Shown here one piece after another: positions 24,250 through 33,259 of a stretch of DNA of 64,000 nt; the first letter of the stretch is position 1, and every line of letters starts with the position of its first letter. The notes beneath the pieces are model-generated. The model ran no database searches. It saw nothing but the letters and a program-made list of their open reading frames with translations, and had not been told where the DNA came from. The DNA lies in NCBI GenBank assembly GCA_947652615.1, contig CANTDX010000011.1:23569-87568 (forward strand), written 5' to 3'. A program made the position numbers and the translations under genes. This DNA is from an uncultured Dorea sp. GTDB taxonomy: Bacteria > Bacillota > Clostridia > Lachnospirales > Lachnospiraceae.

Positions 24250-25686
24250 ATGAAGAAGACAAAAATCATATGTACTCTTGGACCAAGGACAGACGATGAG
24301 AAGCTTATGAGGAGCCTGGTCCAAAATGGCATGGACATTGCCAGGTTTAATTTTTCCCACGGAACTCATGAAGAGCAGAAGGCAAGAATGGATATGCTCA
24401 AGAGACTCCGTGATGAAGAAGGGAAACCAATAGCAATCCTCTTGGATACCAAAGGACCGGAGATCCGTACAGGCGTGTTGAAGGACGGTAAGAAGGTAAC
24501 CCTCAAAGAAGGCGATACTTTTGTCCTGACTACGGAGGAGAAGGCCGGTGATGAGCATGGAGTTTCTATCACCTACAGCGGCCTTGTGGAGGACGTACAG
24601 GTTGGCAGCACGATTCTGATCGACGACGGATTGATCGGCCTGCGGGTGAAAGCAAAGAAAGATAAGGAGATTGTCTGTACGATCGTGAACGGCGGTGAAC
24701 TTGGCGAGCGCAAGGGCGTGAATGTTCCCAATGTTCCGGTCAGGCTTCCGGCGATTACTGAGAAGGACAGAGAAGATATTCAGTTTGGGGCCGAACAGCA
24801 GATTGATTTTATCGCGGCTTCCTTCGTTCGGAATGCAGAATGTATCCTTGAGATCCGGGCATTCCTTAAGGAATGCAAGGCGCCGAACATTCCGATCATC
24901 GCGAAGATCGAGAATGCGGAAGGGATCAAGAATATCGAAGAGATTATCCGCTGTGCAGACGGCATCATGATCGCCCGCGGCGACTTGGGCGTTGAGATAC
25001 CGGCAGAGGAGGTTCCTTATCTGCAGAAGATGATCATTCAGAAGTGTAATGAGAATTACAAGCCGGTTATTACGGCGACACAGATGTTAGATTCTATGAT
25101 CCGCAATCCAAGGCCGACGAGGGCGGAGGTTACGGATGTGGCCAATGCGGTCTATGACGGGACGGATGCGGTGATGCTCTCAGGAGAGACCGCGCAGGGC
25201 AAGTATCCGGCAGAGGCTCTGCAGATGATGGTACATATTGTGGAGAGTACGGAGGAGCATTTGGATTACGATCTGATGATGGAGAAGGCAGAAGCGCAGC
25301 ATATGAAGAGTACATCCAGTGCGCTGTGCCATGCGGCGGTGACTACGGCGAATAACCTTGGAGCGAAATGCATCATTACGCCTTCCGTATCGGGAGTGAC
25401 TACGAGAGTTGTATCGAAGTTCAAGCCCAGGACAGACATCATCGGTGTGACGCCCAATGAAGCGACGCTCCGCCGGATGCAGCTTTACTGGGGAGTGAGA
25501 CCGCTTAAGTCTATTCCGCTGAATTCTACGGAGGATGTGTGTAACGGCGCGGTGGAACTGGTATGTGCCAAGCAGCTTGCGGAGTCAGGCGATATCGTGG
25601 TGCTGACGGCAGGGATCCCGTCCGCCAACGTAATGTCCGACAGGGGCGGCGTGAGCAATATCATGCGTATCGCGGTAGTTGAGTAA
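24250..25686 (+). CDS. pyk: Pyruvate kinase
   Basis: A 478-residue glycolytic enzyme converting phosphoenolpyruvate and ADP to pyruvate and ATP. Start KIICTLGPRTDDEKLM; active-site segments ARFNFSHGTHEE, LLDTKGPEIRTG, the catalytic-lysine strand IPIIAKIENAEGI with MIARGDLGVEIP, and ITATQMLDSM. It lacks the extra C-terminal PEP-utiliser-like domain found in many Firmicute enzymes (~585 residues), so it is the short form. Strong CAGGAGGAAG ribosome site; a rho-independent terminator follows. Confidence 0.97.
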   Translation: MKKTKIICTLGPRTDDEKLMRSLVQNGMDIARFNFSHGTHEEQKARMDMLKRLRDEEGKPIAILLDTKGPEIRTGVLKDGKKVTLKEGDTFVLTTEEKAGDEHGVSITYSGLVEDVQVGSTILIDDGLIGLRVKAKKDKEIVCTIVNGGELGERKGVNVPNVPVRLPAITEKDREDIQFGAEQQIDFIAASFVRNAECILEIRAFLKECKAPNIPIIAKIENAEGIKNIEEIIRCADGIMIARGDLGVEIPAEEVPYLQKMIIQKCNENYKPVITATQMLDSMIRNPRPTRAEVTDVANAVYDGTDAVMLSGETAQGKYPAEALQMMVHIVESTEEHLDYDLMMEKAEAQHMKSTSSALCHAAVTTANNLGAKCIITPSVSGVTTRVVSKFKPRTDIIGVTPNEATLRRMQLYWGVRPLKSIPLNSTEDVCNGAVELVCAKQLAESGDIVVLTAGIPSANVMSDRGGVSNIMRIAVVE

Positions 25687-25707
25687 GTAATCATATATAT
25701 TATGTAC

Positions 25708-25752
25708 ATGGCAGGAGGGGCTGCTGACAGCGCTCCCTTTCTGCCATTTTTT
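25708..25752 (+). terminator. Rho-independent terminator after pyk
   Basis: ATGGCAG..GGGG / CCCTTTCTGCCAT stem followed by TTTTTT, about 20 bases beyond the pyk stop codon. Confidence 0.85.
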
Positions 25753-25793
25753 GAGCTTATTTTGGAATCCAGAGAAGAAAACCGGAAACGATA

Positions 25794-25808
25794 TTGACAG
25801 ATTGTCAA
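25794..25808 (+). promoter_or_regulatory. TTGACA-GAT-TGTCAA inverted repeat upstream of TrmB regulator
   Basis: A perfect 6-bp inverted repeat with 3-base spacer in which the left arm matches a -35 hexamer. It lies about 80 bases upstream of the TrmB gene and may be its operator and promoter; no strong -10 is seen at 17 bases. Confidence 0.4.
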
Positions 25809-25889
25809 ACATGCCTTAAAGTGTTCCTGTGGAGAACTACGCTCTTGTTAAAAGAGGGTATTATTTTTTAGAAAGGATGAGACGGGGAC

Positions 25890-26600
25890 TTGGAACAGCA
25901 ATCATTTATAGAACGCCTGATGGAATTCGGGCTTACACGTCAGGAGGCTTGTATCTACCAGTGCATGCTCACGGAGGGGAAGGTGACGGGCTACGAGGTG
26001 GCCAAGCAGACAGGGATATCCAGATCGAATGCATATAATTCCCTTGCGAATATGACAGAGAAGGGAGCTGCTTATATGGTGGAGGAAGGGCATACGCGTA
26101 AATATGTCCCGGTGCCGCTGGATGAATTCTGCAGGAATCGGATCCGGAAGCTGGAAGAGACCAAGAACTGGCTCATTGGACACATGCCTTCAGGGAAAGT
26201 TTATGTGGAGGGATACATCACAATAGAGGGGGCCAGCCACATTCTGGATAAGATGCGCAATATCCTTAAGAAGGTGGATGAGAAGGTATATATCAGCTTG
26301 ACAAGGAATTACCTGCTGCTTCTGGTGGGAGAATTACAGACGCTGATCGCGGCAAAGAAGCAGGTGGTTATTATAACGGACCAGCCGACGGCTTTCAGCA
26401 GAGCCAAGGTATACGTGGGGGAGGACAGGGGGATGCGTATCGGCGTGATCGCGGATTCCAGATATGTCCTTACCGGGGAATACGGGGAAGGAAGTATGAA
26501 TACCTGCCTGTATTCGGGTCAGAAGAATTTTGTGGAGCTTTACAGGACCGCACTTTCTAACGAGATCAAATTACTATCGATGCGAGAGGAGAATCAGTAA
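25890..26600 (+). CDS. TrmB-family transcriptional regulator
   Basis: A 236-residue regulator with an N-terminal TrmB-type winged helix (LMEFGLTRQEACIYQCMLTEGK, then GYEVAKQTGISRSNAYNSLA; residues ~10-60) and a C-terminal phospholipase-D-like/sugar-sensing fold in which ILDKMRNILKKVDEKVYISL and the beta-rich tail are visible. Start is TTG at 25890 downstream of AAAGGATGAGACGGGGA; no ATG occurs before the DNA-binding domain apart from codon 11. It is placed 2 bases before a LysA-like decarboxylase, so it probably controls that gene. TrmB members typically sense sugars; the ligand here is unknown. Confidence 0.87.
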   Translation: MEQQSFIERLMEFGLTRQEACIYQCMLTEGKVTGYEVAKQTGISRSNAYNSLANMTEKGAAYMVEEGHTRKYVPVPLDEFCRNRIRKLEETKNWLIGHMPSGKVYVEGYITIEGASHILDKMRNILKKVDEKVYISLTRNYLLLLVGELQTLIAAKKQVVIITDQPTAFSRAKVYVGEDRGMRIGVIADSRYVLTGEYGEGSMNTCLYSGQKNFVELYRTALSNEIKLLSMREENQ

Positions 26601-26602
26601 CA

Positions 26603-27874
26603 ATGAAGAAGGAGACATTTGTAACGAAGGAACAGTTAGAAGAGATTGTGAAAGAATATCCAACGCCGTTTCATCTGTATGATGAGAGAGGGATACGTAA
26701 GAACATCCGGGCATTGAAGGATGCATTTTCCTGGAACAAAGGGTACAAGGAATATTTTGCGGTGAAGGCGACGCCGAATCCGTTTCTGATCGATATATTA
26801 AGAGAATATGGCTGCGGGTGCGACTGCTCGTCCTATACGGAGCTGATGCTCTCCGAGGCGGTCGGGGCGACGGGAGAAGATATCATGTTTTCTTCCAATG
26901 ATACGCCGGCGGAGGAATTCGTCTATGCGGATCGGTTGGGAGCGATCATCAATCTCGATGATTTCACGCATATTGATTTCCTGGAGAAGACCATCGGACA
27001 TATCCCGGAGACCATAAGCTGCCGTTATAATCCCGGCGGGCTGTTCAAGATCAGCAATGATATCATGGACAACCCGGGGGATGCGAAGTACGGCATGACA
27101 ACGGAGCAGTTGTTCGATGCATTTAAGATCTTGAAAAAGAAAGGGGCTAAGGAGTTCGGAATCCATGCGTTTCTGGCGAGCAATACCGTCACCAACGAGT
27201 ATTATCCGATGCTTGCGAAAGTCTTGTTTGAGACGGCAGTGAAGCTAAAGAAGGAGACCGGCGTCCATATCAAATTCATCAATCTGTCGGGAGGGATCGG
27301 GATCCCATATACACCGGATCAGGAACCCAACGATATACGCATGATCGGCGACGGAGTGCGCAGGGTATATGAGGAGGTGCTGGTGCCGGAGGGAATGGGC
27401 GATGTGGCCATCTATACGGAGCTTGGCCGTTTCATGCTGGGACCGTACGGCTGCCTGGTGACAAAGGCGATCCATCAGAAGCACACGCATAAGGAATATA
27501 TCGGTGTTGACGCGTGTGCTGTGAATCTGATGCGTCCGGCTATGTATGGGGCTTATCATCACATTACTGTTATGGGTAAGGAGAAGCTGCCCTGTGACCA
27601 CAAGTACGATATCGCCGGATCTTTGTGTGAGAATAACGATAAATTTGCCATTGACCGTATGCTGCCGAAGATCGACATGGGCGACTTGCTGGTGATTCAT
27701 GACACGGGCGCTCATGGTTTCTCTATGGGATATAACTATAACGGCAAGCTTCGATCGGCGGAGATTCTGCTTGAAGAGGGTGGATCAACGCGGCTGATCC
27801 GCAGGGCAGAGACCCCGGCAGATTATTTTGCCACATTTGACTGCTTCGAGGTTGGCAGCAAATTGACGAAATAA
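26603..27874 (+). CDS. lysA: Diaminopimelate decarboxylase-like PLP enzyme
   Basis: A 423-residue fold-III PLP-dependent decarboxylase. The Schiff-base lysine lies in EYFAVKATPNP (residue ~54), followed by GCGCDCSSYTELMLS, the glycine-rich phosphate-binding INLSGGIGIPY and the C-terminal active-site cysteine segment GSLCENNDKFAIDR with HDTGAHGFSMGYNYNGKLR. The fold and motifs match meso-diaminopimelate decarboxylase, the last step of lysine synthesis. It differs in context: cotranscription with a TrmB regulator rather than lysine genes, and no other dap genes nearby. A specialised paralogue acting on a related D-amino acid is possible. Confidence 0.85.
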   Translation: MKKETFVTKEQLEEIVKEYPTPFHLYDERGIRKNIRALKDAFSWNKGYKEYFAVKATPNPFLIDILREYGCGCDCSSYTELMLSEAVGATGEDIMFSSNDTPAEEFVYADRLGAIINLDDFTHIDFLEKTIGHIPETISCRYNPGGLFKISNDIMDNPGDAKYGMTTEQLFDAFKILKKKGAKEFGIHAFLASNTVTNEYYPMLAKVLFETAVKLKKETGVHIKFINLSGGIGIPYTPDQEPNDIRMIGDGVRRVYEEVLVPEGMGDVAIYTELGRFMLGPYGCLVTKAIHQKHTHKEYIGVDACAVNLMRPAMYGAYHHITVMGKEKLPCDHKYDIAGSLCENNDKFAIDRMLPKIDMGDLLVIHDTGAHGFSMGYNYNGKLRSAEILLEEGGSTRLIRRAETPADYFATFDCFEVGSKLTK

Positions 27875-27889
27875 ATCGAATGTCAAGAG

Positions 27890-27918
27890 TTGATTTTGTC
27901 CGTTAATGGGAGTAATAT
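27890..27918 (+). promoter_or_regulatory. Promoter of lipoprotein gene
   Basis: TTGATT (27890-27895), 17-base spacer, TAATAT (27913-27918), about 33 bases upstream of the start codon. Confidence 0.55.
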
Positions 27919-27951
27919 ATTATGTGAAATCTTTGTGAAGGAGGAAGAACC

Positions 27952-28593
27952 ATGAAGAAAAGAGGATTGCTGGCGGTATTGCTGATCGCGGTGATGACAT
28001 TGCTGTGCGGATGCGGGGGTATGAGTGCAGAGGATGCACAGTCTTATGCGAAGTCGATCATGGATGCCAGCTACAAGGGTGAGTTCGACAAATACATAGA
28101 ATGGACGAAGTCATCCGAGGAAGAAGCGAAGGAATTGTATGAAGGCAACATTGATGCGACGATGCAGGAAGCAGGATTTGCAGGTCTGGGTCTGTCTGAT
28201 GAACTGACAGAGAGCTACAGGGAGTTGTTCCTGAATATGATCAAGCAAGCGAAGTATGAGGTCGGTGAAGCGAAGGATGCCGGAGATAAGGCATATACGA
28301 TCGATATCTCTGTTGAGCCGTTTACCGCTTTCGAAGGACTTCAGGACGAGGTGCAGGCAGCAGTCACAGCAGAGATGACAAGCATGACGGAAGTTCCGGA
28401 TCAGAATGCGATCAATGAGATGGTATTCCAGAAGATGTATGACCTTATGGCTGAGAAGATTGCTTCTCCAACCTACGGAGAGGCTACGACAGTCACCATC
28501 ACGGTGAAGCCGGATTCTGACGGTGTATATTATATAGACCAGACAGATATGACAGCGCTGGACGATGCGTTATTCCCATCAGATAATTTCTAG
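27952..28593 (+). CDS. Putative lipoprotein of unknown function
   Basis: A 213-residue exported lipoprotein. The first ~20 residues form a type II signal peptide (KKRGLLAVLLIAVMTLLCGC) with the lipidated cysteine at the end of LCGC. The mature part is acidic and helical at first (SYAKSIMDASYKGEFDKYIE), followed by a beta-rich half ending in VTITVKPDSDGVYYID, resembling the DUF5105-like lipoproteins seen in Clostridia, though I am not certain of the family. Strong GAAGGAGGAAG ribosome site. Transcribed alone, upstream of a tRNA gene with its own promoter. Confidence 0.85.
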   Translation: MKKRGLLAVLLIAVMTLLCGCGGMSAEDAQSYAKSIMDASYKGEFDKYIEWTKSSEEEAKELYEGNIDATMQEAGFAGLGLSDELTESYRELFLNMIKQAKYEVGEAKDAGDKAYTIDISVEPFTAFEGLQDEVQAAVTAEMTSMTEVPDQNAINEMVFQKMYDLMAEKIASPTYGEATTVTITVKPDSDGVYYIDQTDMTALDDALFPSDNF

Positions 28594-28612
28594 ATAATTT
28601 TGAATAAAAGCA

Positions 28613-28641
28613 TTGACATAGGCTGTATTAGCAGTTATAAT
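28613..28641 (+). promoter_or_regulatory. Consensus sigma-A promoter of tRNA-Leu
   Basis: TTGACA (28613-28618), exactly 17 bases, then TATAAT (28636-28641). A small hairpin TGCCGAT-GGAT-ATCGGCA (28651-28668) sits in the short leader before the tRNA. Confidence 0.92.
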
Positions 28642-28674
28642 TCTATATGTTGCCGATGGATATCGGCAGCATGA

Positions 28675-28757
28675 GCGGATGTGGCGGAATGGCAGACGCA
28701 CAAGACTCAAAATCTTGCGGGGGCGACCTCGTGTGGGTTCAAGTCCCACCATCCGCA
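28675..28757 (+). tRNA. tRNA-Leu (anticodon CAA)
   Basis: An 83-base class II tRNA. Acceptor stem GCGGATG pairs with CATCCGC plus discriminator A. Anticodon stem CAAGA/TCTTG encloses loop CTCAAAA, giving anticodon CAA (leucine, UUG codon). A long variable arm and the T-loop GTTCAAGTC are present. The CCA end is not encoded. Confidence 0.95.
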
Positions 28758-28769
28758 TTGAATGAGAAT

Positions 28770-28806
28770 CCCGGAAGCCTTACTATAAGGATTTCGGGTT
28801 TTTTTT
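28770..28806 (+). terminator. Terminator of tRNA-Leu
   Basis: Stem CCCGGAAGCCTTA / TAAGGATTTCGGG (with G-U pairs), followed by eight T residues, 13 bases beyond the tRNA. Confidence 0.88.
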
Positions 28807-28809
28807 GCA

Positions 28810-28838
28810 TTGATACACGTTGGGAATTATGATAAGAT
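28810..28838 (+). promoter_or_regulatory. Promoter of aldo/keto reductase-polA transcript
   Basis: TTGATA (28810-28815), 17-base spacer, TAAGAT (28833-28838), 42 bases before the start codon. Confidence 0.55.
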
Positions 28839-28879
28839 AATTACCAGGAGACAGAAAATCAGAAAACGGAGGGTATGGT

Positions 28880-29989
28880 ATGTATTATAAGCAGTATGGT
28901 AATACAGATATGAAGGTGTCCGCGGTAGGACTTGGAACGATGCGGTATGATGAAGAGGACATCAAGGCGGGGCATCTTGAAAAATGTGCTGAGATCCCGC
29001 TCTATGCCTTTGAAAAGGGGATCAACTACTGGGATACTGCGCCGTTTTATTGTGAGGATAAGAGTGAGATCGTGACGGGGATCGCTCTTTCACAGATAAA
29101 AAGAAGCGAAGTTTATGTAACATCTAAGACGAATCTGGGAACAATAGATGCAGGAGACCATCCAACGAAAGAGGATTTCCGCAGAAGGCTTGAGATATCC
29201 CTAGACCGCCTTAAGACGGATTACATTGATTTCTATCATATGTGGTGTATGTTAAGCCTGGAATCCTGGGAGAAGCATATGGATGCGGTCTATGGGTTCT
29301 TCGAGGATGCGAAGCGGGAAGGCCTGATCAGGAATATCGTATTTTCTTCTCATATGCAGGGGAATGATATCGAGACAGTGGTTGCTTCGGGTAAGTTCAA
29401 GGGTATGCTGATCGGGTATAATGCATTGAATTACCGGTTCCGCCAGAGCGGGATCAAGGCGGCTTACCAGAACGGTATGGGTGTGGTAGTCATGAATCCG
29501 CTGGGAGGAGGGATGATCCCGGCGAATCCGGATGCATTCGCATATCTTGCGGAGGGAACAGAGTTTACGGTTCCGCAGGCGGCACTTAGGTTTGTGGCGT
29601 CCCATAAGGAGATCACAGTGACGCTTGCGGGCTGTACGACGAAGGAACATATAGACGACGCGGTGAAAGCGGTTGAGAATCTTGAGGAGAAGCCGGCGAG
29701 TGAGATTGCGAAGGAATACGAGGGCAGAGGAGTAGCGCTCAATAATCTGTGTACTGGCTGCTCATACTGTAAGGGATGTCCAAGTGAGATCCCGATCCCT
29801 AAGTATATGGATGCTTACAATCATAAGATCCTGACAGGGGATGCGAAGAGTATTACGGACCGCATGGATAATCATTGGGGGATCAAGCAGGAGAAGGCTA
29901 AGGAGTGTATCGCCTGCGGCAAATGTGAGGAGCAATGTACCCAGCATTTGCCGATCATTGATAGATTGAAAGAGATTGCTGCATTATGA
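28880..29989 (+). CDS. Aldo/keto reductase with ferredoxin-like 4Fe-4S domain
   Basis: A 369-residue protein. The TIM-barrel aldo/keto reductase domain carries VSAVGLGTMRY, INYWDTAPFYCEDKSE (catalytic Asp and Tyr), VTSKTNL (Lys) and DFYHMW (His), the standard tetrad. The C-terminal ~80 residues hold Cys clusters CTGCSYCKGCP and CIACGKCEEQC for iron-sulfur centres, typical of the oxidoreductases common in anaerobes. Substrate unknown. ATG at 28880 preceded by GGAGGG. It overlaps polA by four bases. Confidence 0.9.
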   Translation: MYYKQYGNTDMKVSAVGLGTMRYDEEDIKAGHLEKCAEIPLYAFEKGINYWDTAPFYCEDKSEIVTGIALSQIKRSEVYVTSKTNLGTIDAGDHPTKEDFRRRLEISLDRLKTDYIDFYHMWCMLSLESWEKHMDAVYGFFEDAKREGLIRNIVFSSHMQGNDIETVVASGKFKGMLIGYNALNYRFRQSGIKAAYQNGMGVVVMNPLGGGMIPANPDAFAYLAEGTEFTVPQAALRFVASHKEITVTLAGCTTKEHIDDAVKAVENLEEKPASEIAKEYEGRGVALNNLCTGCSYCKGCPSEIPIPKYMDAYNHKILTGDAKSITDRMDNHWGIKQEKAKECIACGKCEEQCTQHLPIIDRLKEIAAL

Positions 29990-32601
29990 ATGGAAAGATT
30001 GTATTAATAGACGGACACAGTATTTTGAATCGGGCATTTTACGGGCTCCCGGATCTGACGAATTCGGAGGGGCTTCATACGAATGCGGTCTATGGTTTCC
30101 TGACGATCATGTTCCGGATACTGGAAGAGGAGAAACCAGGGTATCTGACGGTGGCGTTCGATGTCCATGCACCTACTTTCCGGCATGAGATGTATGCGGA
30201 ATATAAGGGGACCAGGAAGCCGATGGCGGAAGAACTCCGCCAGCAGGTACCGGTGATCAAGGAGGTTCTTCATGCAATGGGAGTCCGGACCATTGAGTGT
30301 GCCGGACTTGAGGCGGACGATCTTCTGGGGACTCTGTCAAGAAGATGCGAGGAAGCGGGGATGGAGGTATCGGTCATATCCGGAGACAGAGATCTGCTGC
30401 AGCTTGCGACAGAGCATGTGAAGATCCGGATCCCCAAGACGAAGCAGGGCAGGACAGAGGTGGAGGATTACTACGCCCGGGATGTGAAGGAGCGGTACCA
30501 GGTGACTCCTCAGGAGTTTATTGATGTGAAAGCGCTGATGGGTGATGCGTCTGACAATATTCCGGGTGTTCCAAGTATCGGGGAGAAGACTGCGACGAAG
30601 ATCATAGTGGAATACCACTCTATTGAGAATGCCCATGAGCATGTGGAAGAGCTGAAGCCGCCAAGGGCCTCTAAAGCGTTGGCAGAGCACTGGGATATGG
30701 CTGTTATGAGCAAGGAGCTTGCTACCATCCATGTGAACGCAGATTTCCCGTATGAGCTTGAGGAGGCGAGGCTTGGCAATCTATATACAGAAGAAGCCTA
30801 TGAATATTTTCAGAGATTGCAGTTTAAGAATCTTCTGTCCCGGTTCGATGTGAAGACGCCGGTAAGCAAGATAGAGGAGAGATTCCGGGAGATCACGGAT
30901 CTGGCGGCAGCGGAGGAAGTATTTGAGGCGGCAGGGAAGGCAGAGTGTATCGGCGCCTGCTTCTTCCAGAATATGCAGGAAGTGCTGCCGCTTTTTGCCG
31001 GTCAGGCAGAGGTGGGGGGAATCGGTCTGTGTTATTCCGATGAGGACGTCTATTGTATCCGCATGGGAAATGGAATCACGCAGGAATGGCTTGGTAAGAA
31101 GCTTTCAGAAGCGGCAGGTAAGACGGATCGGTTCGTGATGTTTGATATTAAGTCCGCGTTAAGATATCTTGCGATAGAAGATGCGAAGAATTGTTTTGAT
31201 GCGACGGTTGCGGCGTATCTGCTGAATCCGCTGAAGAATAATTATACTTATGAGGATGTGGCAAGAGAACAGCTTAAGCTGATCATAGATGACAAGGCGG
31301 CGGAATCCGTAAAGGTATGCTACGAAGCATATACGGCATATGCAGGTTCGGCCATGCTGTGGGAGAAGCTTAAACAATGTCAGATGGACAGACTGTTCAC
31401 CGAGATAGAGATGCCGCTGGTATTTACGCTGTATGCGATGGAGCAGAACGGAGTGAAAGTCGAGGCCGAGGCGCTTAAGTTCTACGGCAGCCAGCTTGGC
31501 AGTAAGATCACGGAGCTGGAGAAGGAGATCTATGAGGATGCCGGGGAGACCTTCAACATCAATTCGCCCAAGCAGCTTGGAGCCGTGCTGTTTGAGCATA
31601 TGAAGATCCCGGGCGGGAAGAAGACGAAGACGGGATACTCAACGGCGGCGGATGTATTGGAGAAGCTGGCGCCGGATTATCCGGTGATTGAGAAGATATT
31701 AGAATACAGGCAGTATTCAAAATTAAAATCCACCTACGCGGACGGTCTTGCCAATTACATCTGCGAGGATGGAAGGATCCGCAGTAAGTTTCATCAGACG
31801 ATCACGGCGACCGGGCGGCTCAGCAGTACAGAGCCGAATCTTCAGAATATTCCGGTGCGGATGGAGCTTGGAAGGCTGATCCGCAAGGTGTTTATACCGG
31901 AGGACGGATATGTATTCGTGGACGCGGACTATTCGCAGATCGAGCTTAGGGTATTGGCGCACTGTTCCGGCGATCCTAATCTGATCGAGGCGTACAGGGA
32001 ACAGGAGGATATTCACAGGATCACGGCATCCCAGGTCTTCCATGTGCCTTTTGAGGAGGTGACGTCTCAGCAGCGGCGCAATGCGAAGGCGGTGAACTTT
32101 GGGATCGTGTATGGAATCAGCTCCTTTGGGCTGAGCCAGGATCTAAGTATCACGAAGAAAGAGGCGGCACAGTATATAGAAGATTATTTTAAGACCTATC
32201 CGGGGATCAAAAGCTTTCTGGATGATACGGTGAAGCATGCGAAGAAGATGGGATATGTGGTGACGCTCTTTGGAAGGCGGCGTCCGGTTCCGGAACTTGC
32301 GTCGAGTAATTTCATGCAGCGGTCTTTCGGCGAGAGGGTGGCGATGAATGCTCCGATCCAGGGAACGGCGGCAGATATCATTAAGATCGCGATGATAGGT
32401 GTACAGAGACGGCTTAGAGAGAGGCAGATGAGATCAAGGCTTGTCCTTCAGGTTCATGATGAGCTGTTGATAGAGGCGTATAAGCCGGAACTTGACGAGA
32501 TAAAGAATATCCTGAGAGAAGAGATGGAACAGGCTGTTTCGTTAGATGTACCGTTGGAAGTGGATATGCACACAGGAGAGAACTGGTACGAAGCAAAGTA
32601 A
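29986..32601 (+). CDS. polA: DNA polymerase I
   Basis: An 871-residue repair and Okazaki-fragment-processing polymerase. N-terminal 5'-nuclease domain (IDGHSILNRAFYGLP; AGLEADDLLGTLSR; GDASDNIPGVPSIGEKTA), a central 3'-5' exonuclease-like domain, and the polymerase domain with motif A DADYSQIELRVLAHCSGD, motif B RRNAKAVNFGIVYG and motif C QVHDELLIEA. The exonuclease domain lacks the DxE pair expected near residue ~317 (it reads ECIGACFFQN), so proofreading is probably absent, as in several Gram-positive Pol I enzymes. The start overlaps the previous stop codon (ATGA). Confidence 0.97.
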   Translation: MNGKIVLIDGHSILNRAFYGLPDLTNSEGLHTNAVYGFLTIMFRILEEEKPGYLTVAFDVHAPTFRHEMYAEYKGTRKPMAEELRQQVPVIKEVLHAMGVRTIECAGLEADDLLGTLSRRCEEAGMEVSVISGDRDLLQLATEHVKIRIPKTKQGRTEVEDYYARDVKERYQVTPQEFIDVKALMGDASDNIPGVPSIGEKTATKIIVEYHSIENAHEHVEELKPPRASKALAEHWDMAVMSKELATIHVNADFPYELEEARLGNLYTEEAYEYFQRLQFKNLLSRFDVKTPVSKIEERFREITDLAAAEEVFEAAGKAECIGACFFQNMQEVLPLFAGQAEVGGIGLCYSDEDVYCIRMGNGITQEWLGKKLSEAAGKTDRFVMFDIKSALRYLAIEDAKNCFDATVAAYLLNPLKNNYTYEDVAREQLKLIIDDKAAESVKVCYEAYTAYAGSAMLWEKLKQCQMDRLFTEIEMPLVFTLYAMEQNGVKVEAEALKFYGSQLGSKITELEKEIYEDAGETFNINSPKQLGAVLFEHMKIPGGKKTKTGYSTAADVLEKLAPDYPVIEKILEYRQYSKLKSTYADGLANYICEDGRIRSKFHQTITATGRLSSTEPNLQNIPVRMELGRLIRKVFIPEDGYVFVDADYSQIELRVLAHCSGDPNLIEAYREQEDIHRITASQVFHVPFEEVTSQQRRNAKAVNFGIVYGISSFGLSQDLSITKKEAAQYIEDYFKTYPGIKSFLDDTVKHAKKMGYVVTLFGRRRPVPELASSNFMQRSFGERVAMNAPIQGTAADIIKIAMIGVQRRLRERQMRSRLVLQVHDELLIEAYKPELDEIKNILREEMEQAVSLDVPLEVDMHTGENWYEAK

Positions 32602-32614
32602 GAGGTGTAAGGTC

Positions 32615-33205
32615 ATGAAGATTATAGGAATTACTGGCGGAGTAGGAGCAGGGAAGACACAGATATTGGAATATCTGAATAACAAATATGGTGCGACGAT
32701 CTGTCAGGCGGATGCGGTAGGAAAGAAACTCCAGAAGAAGGGGACGAAATGTTTTGATGCGATCGTAGAATGTTTTGGAACGGAGATCTTAGACGACAAG
32801 GGTGAATTGGACAGAGATAAGCTGGCCGGCATCGTGTTTTCGGACGATGTCCGGCGCAGCGAGCTTAACGCTATCGTTCATCCTGCGGTGGAGGAAGAGA
32901 TCTTAAGGAAGATTGCGAAGGAAGAGCGGAAGAATACGAATCTGTTTATCATAGAATCTGCACTCCTGATAGAGACACATTACGATAAGATGTGCGATGA
33001 GATATGGTATGTCTATGTGGAGGCTTCTATCCGCAGGAAGCGGCTGATCTATACGCGTGGATACGATGCGAAGAAGGTAGATGACATTATTGCGGCGCAG
33101 CTGCCAAAGTCCATGTTCATGAAGCATTGCGACAGGGTGATCGATAACAGCAATACATTTGAAGAGACGCAGATACAGCTTGACGATATTGTGGCAGATC
33201 TGTAG
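32615..33205 (+). CDS. coaE: Dephospho-CoA kinase
   Basis: About 196 residues; the final step of coenzyme A synthesis, phosphorylating the 3'-hydroxyl of dephospho-CoA. P-loop GITGGVGAGKTQIL at the N terminus, QADAVGKKLQ (substrate aspartate), IVHPAVEEEI and the R-K-R lid region ASIRRKRLIYTRG. An upstream in-frame ATG at 32546 lies inside polA; the ATG at 32615 follows GAGGTGTAAGG and begins at the conserved N terminus, so it is chosen. It follows polA by 13 bases, a common gene pairing in Firmicutes. Confidence 0.95.
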   Translation: MKIIGITGGVGAGKTQILEYLNNKYGATICQADAVGKKLQKKGTKCFDAIVECFGTEILDDKGELDRDKLAGIVFSDDVRRSELNAIVHPAVEEEILRKIAKEERKNTNLFIIESALLIETHYDKMCDEIWYVYVEASIRRKRLIYTRGYDAKKVDDIIAAQLPKSMFMKHCDRVIDNSNTFEETQIQLDDIVADL

Positions 33206-33259
33206 GATGGACGATCTGATAATATGGCGGAAGATTAGCAGGAAGGACAGAATGAGATT

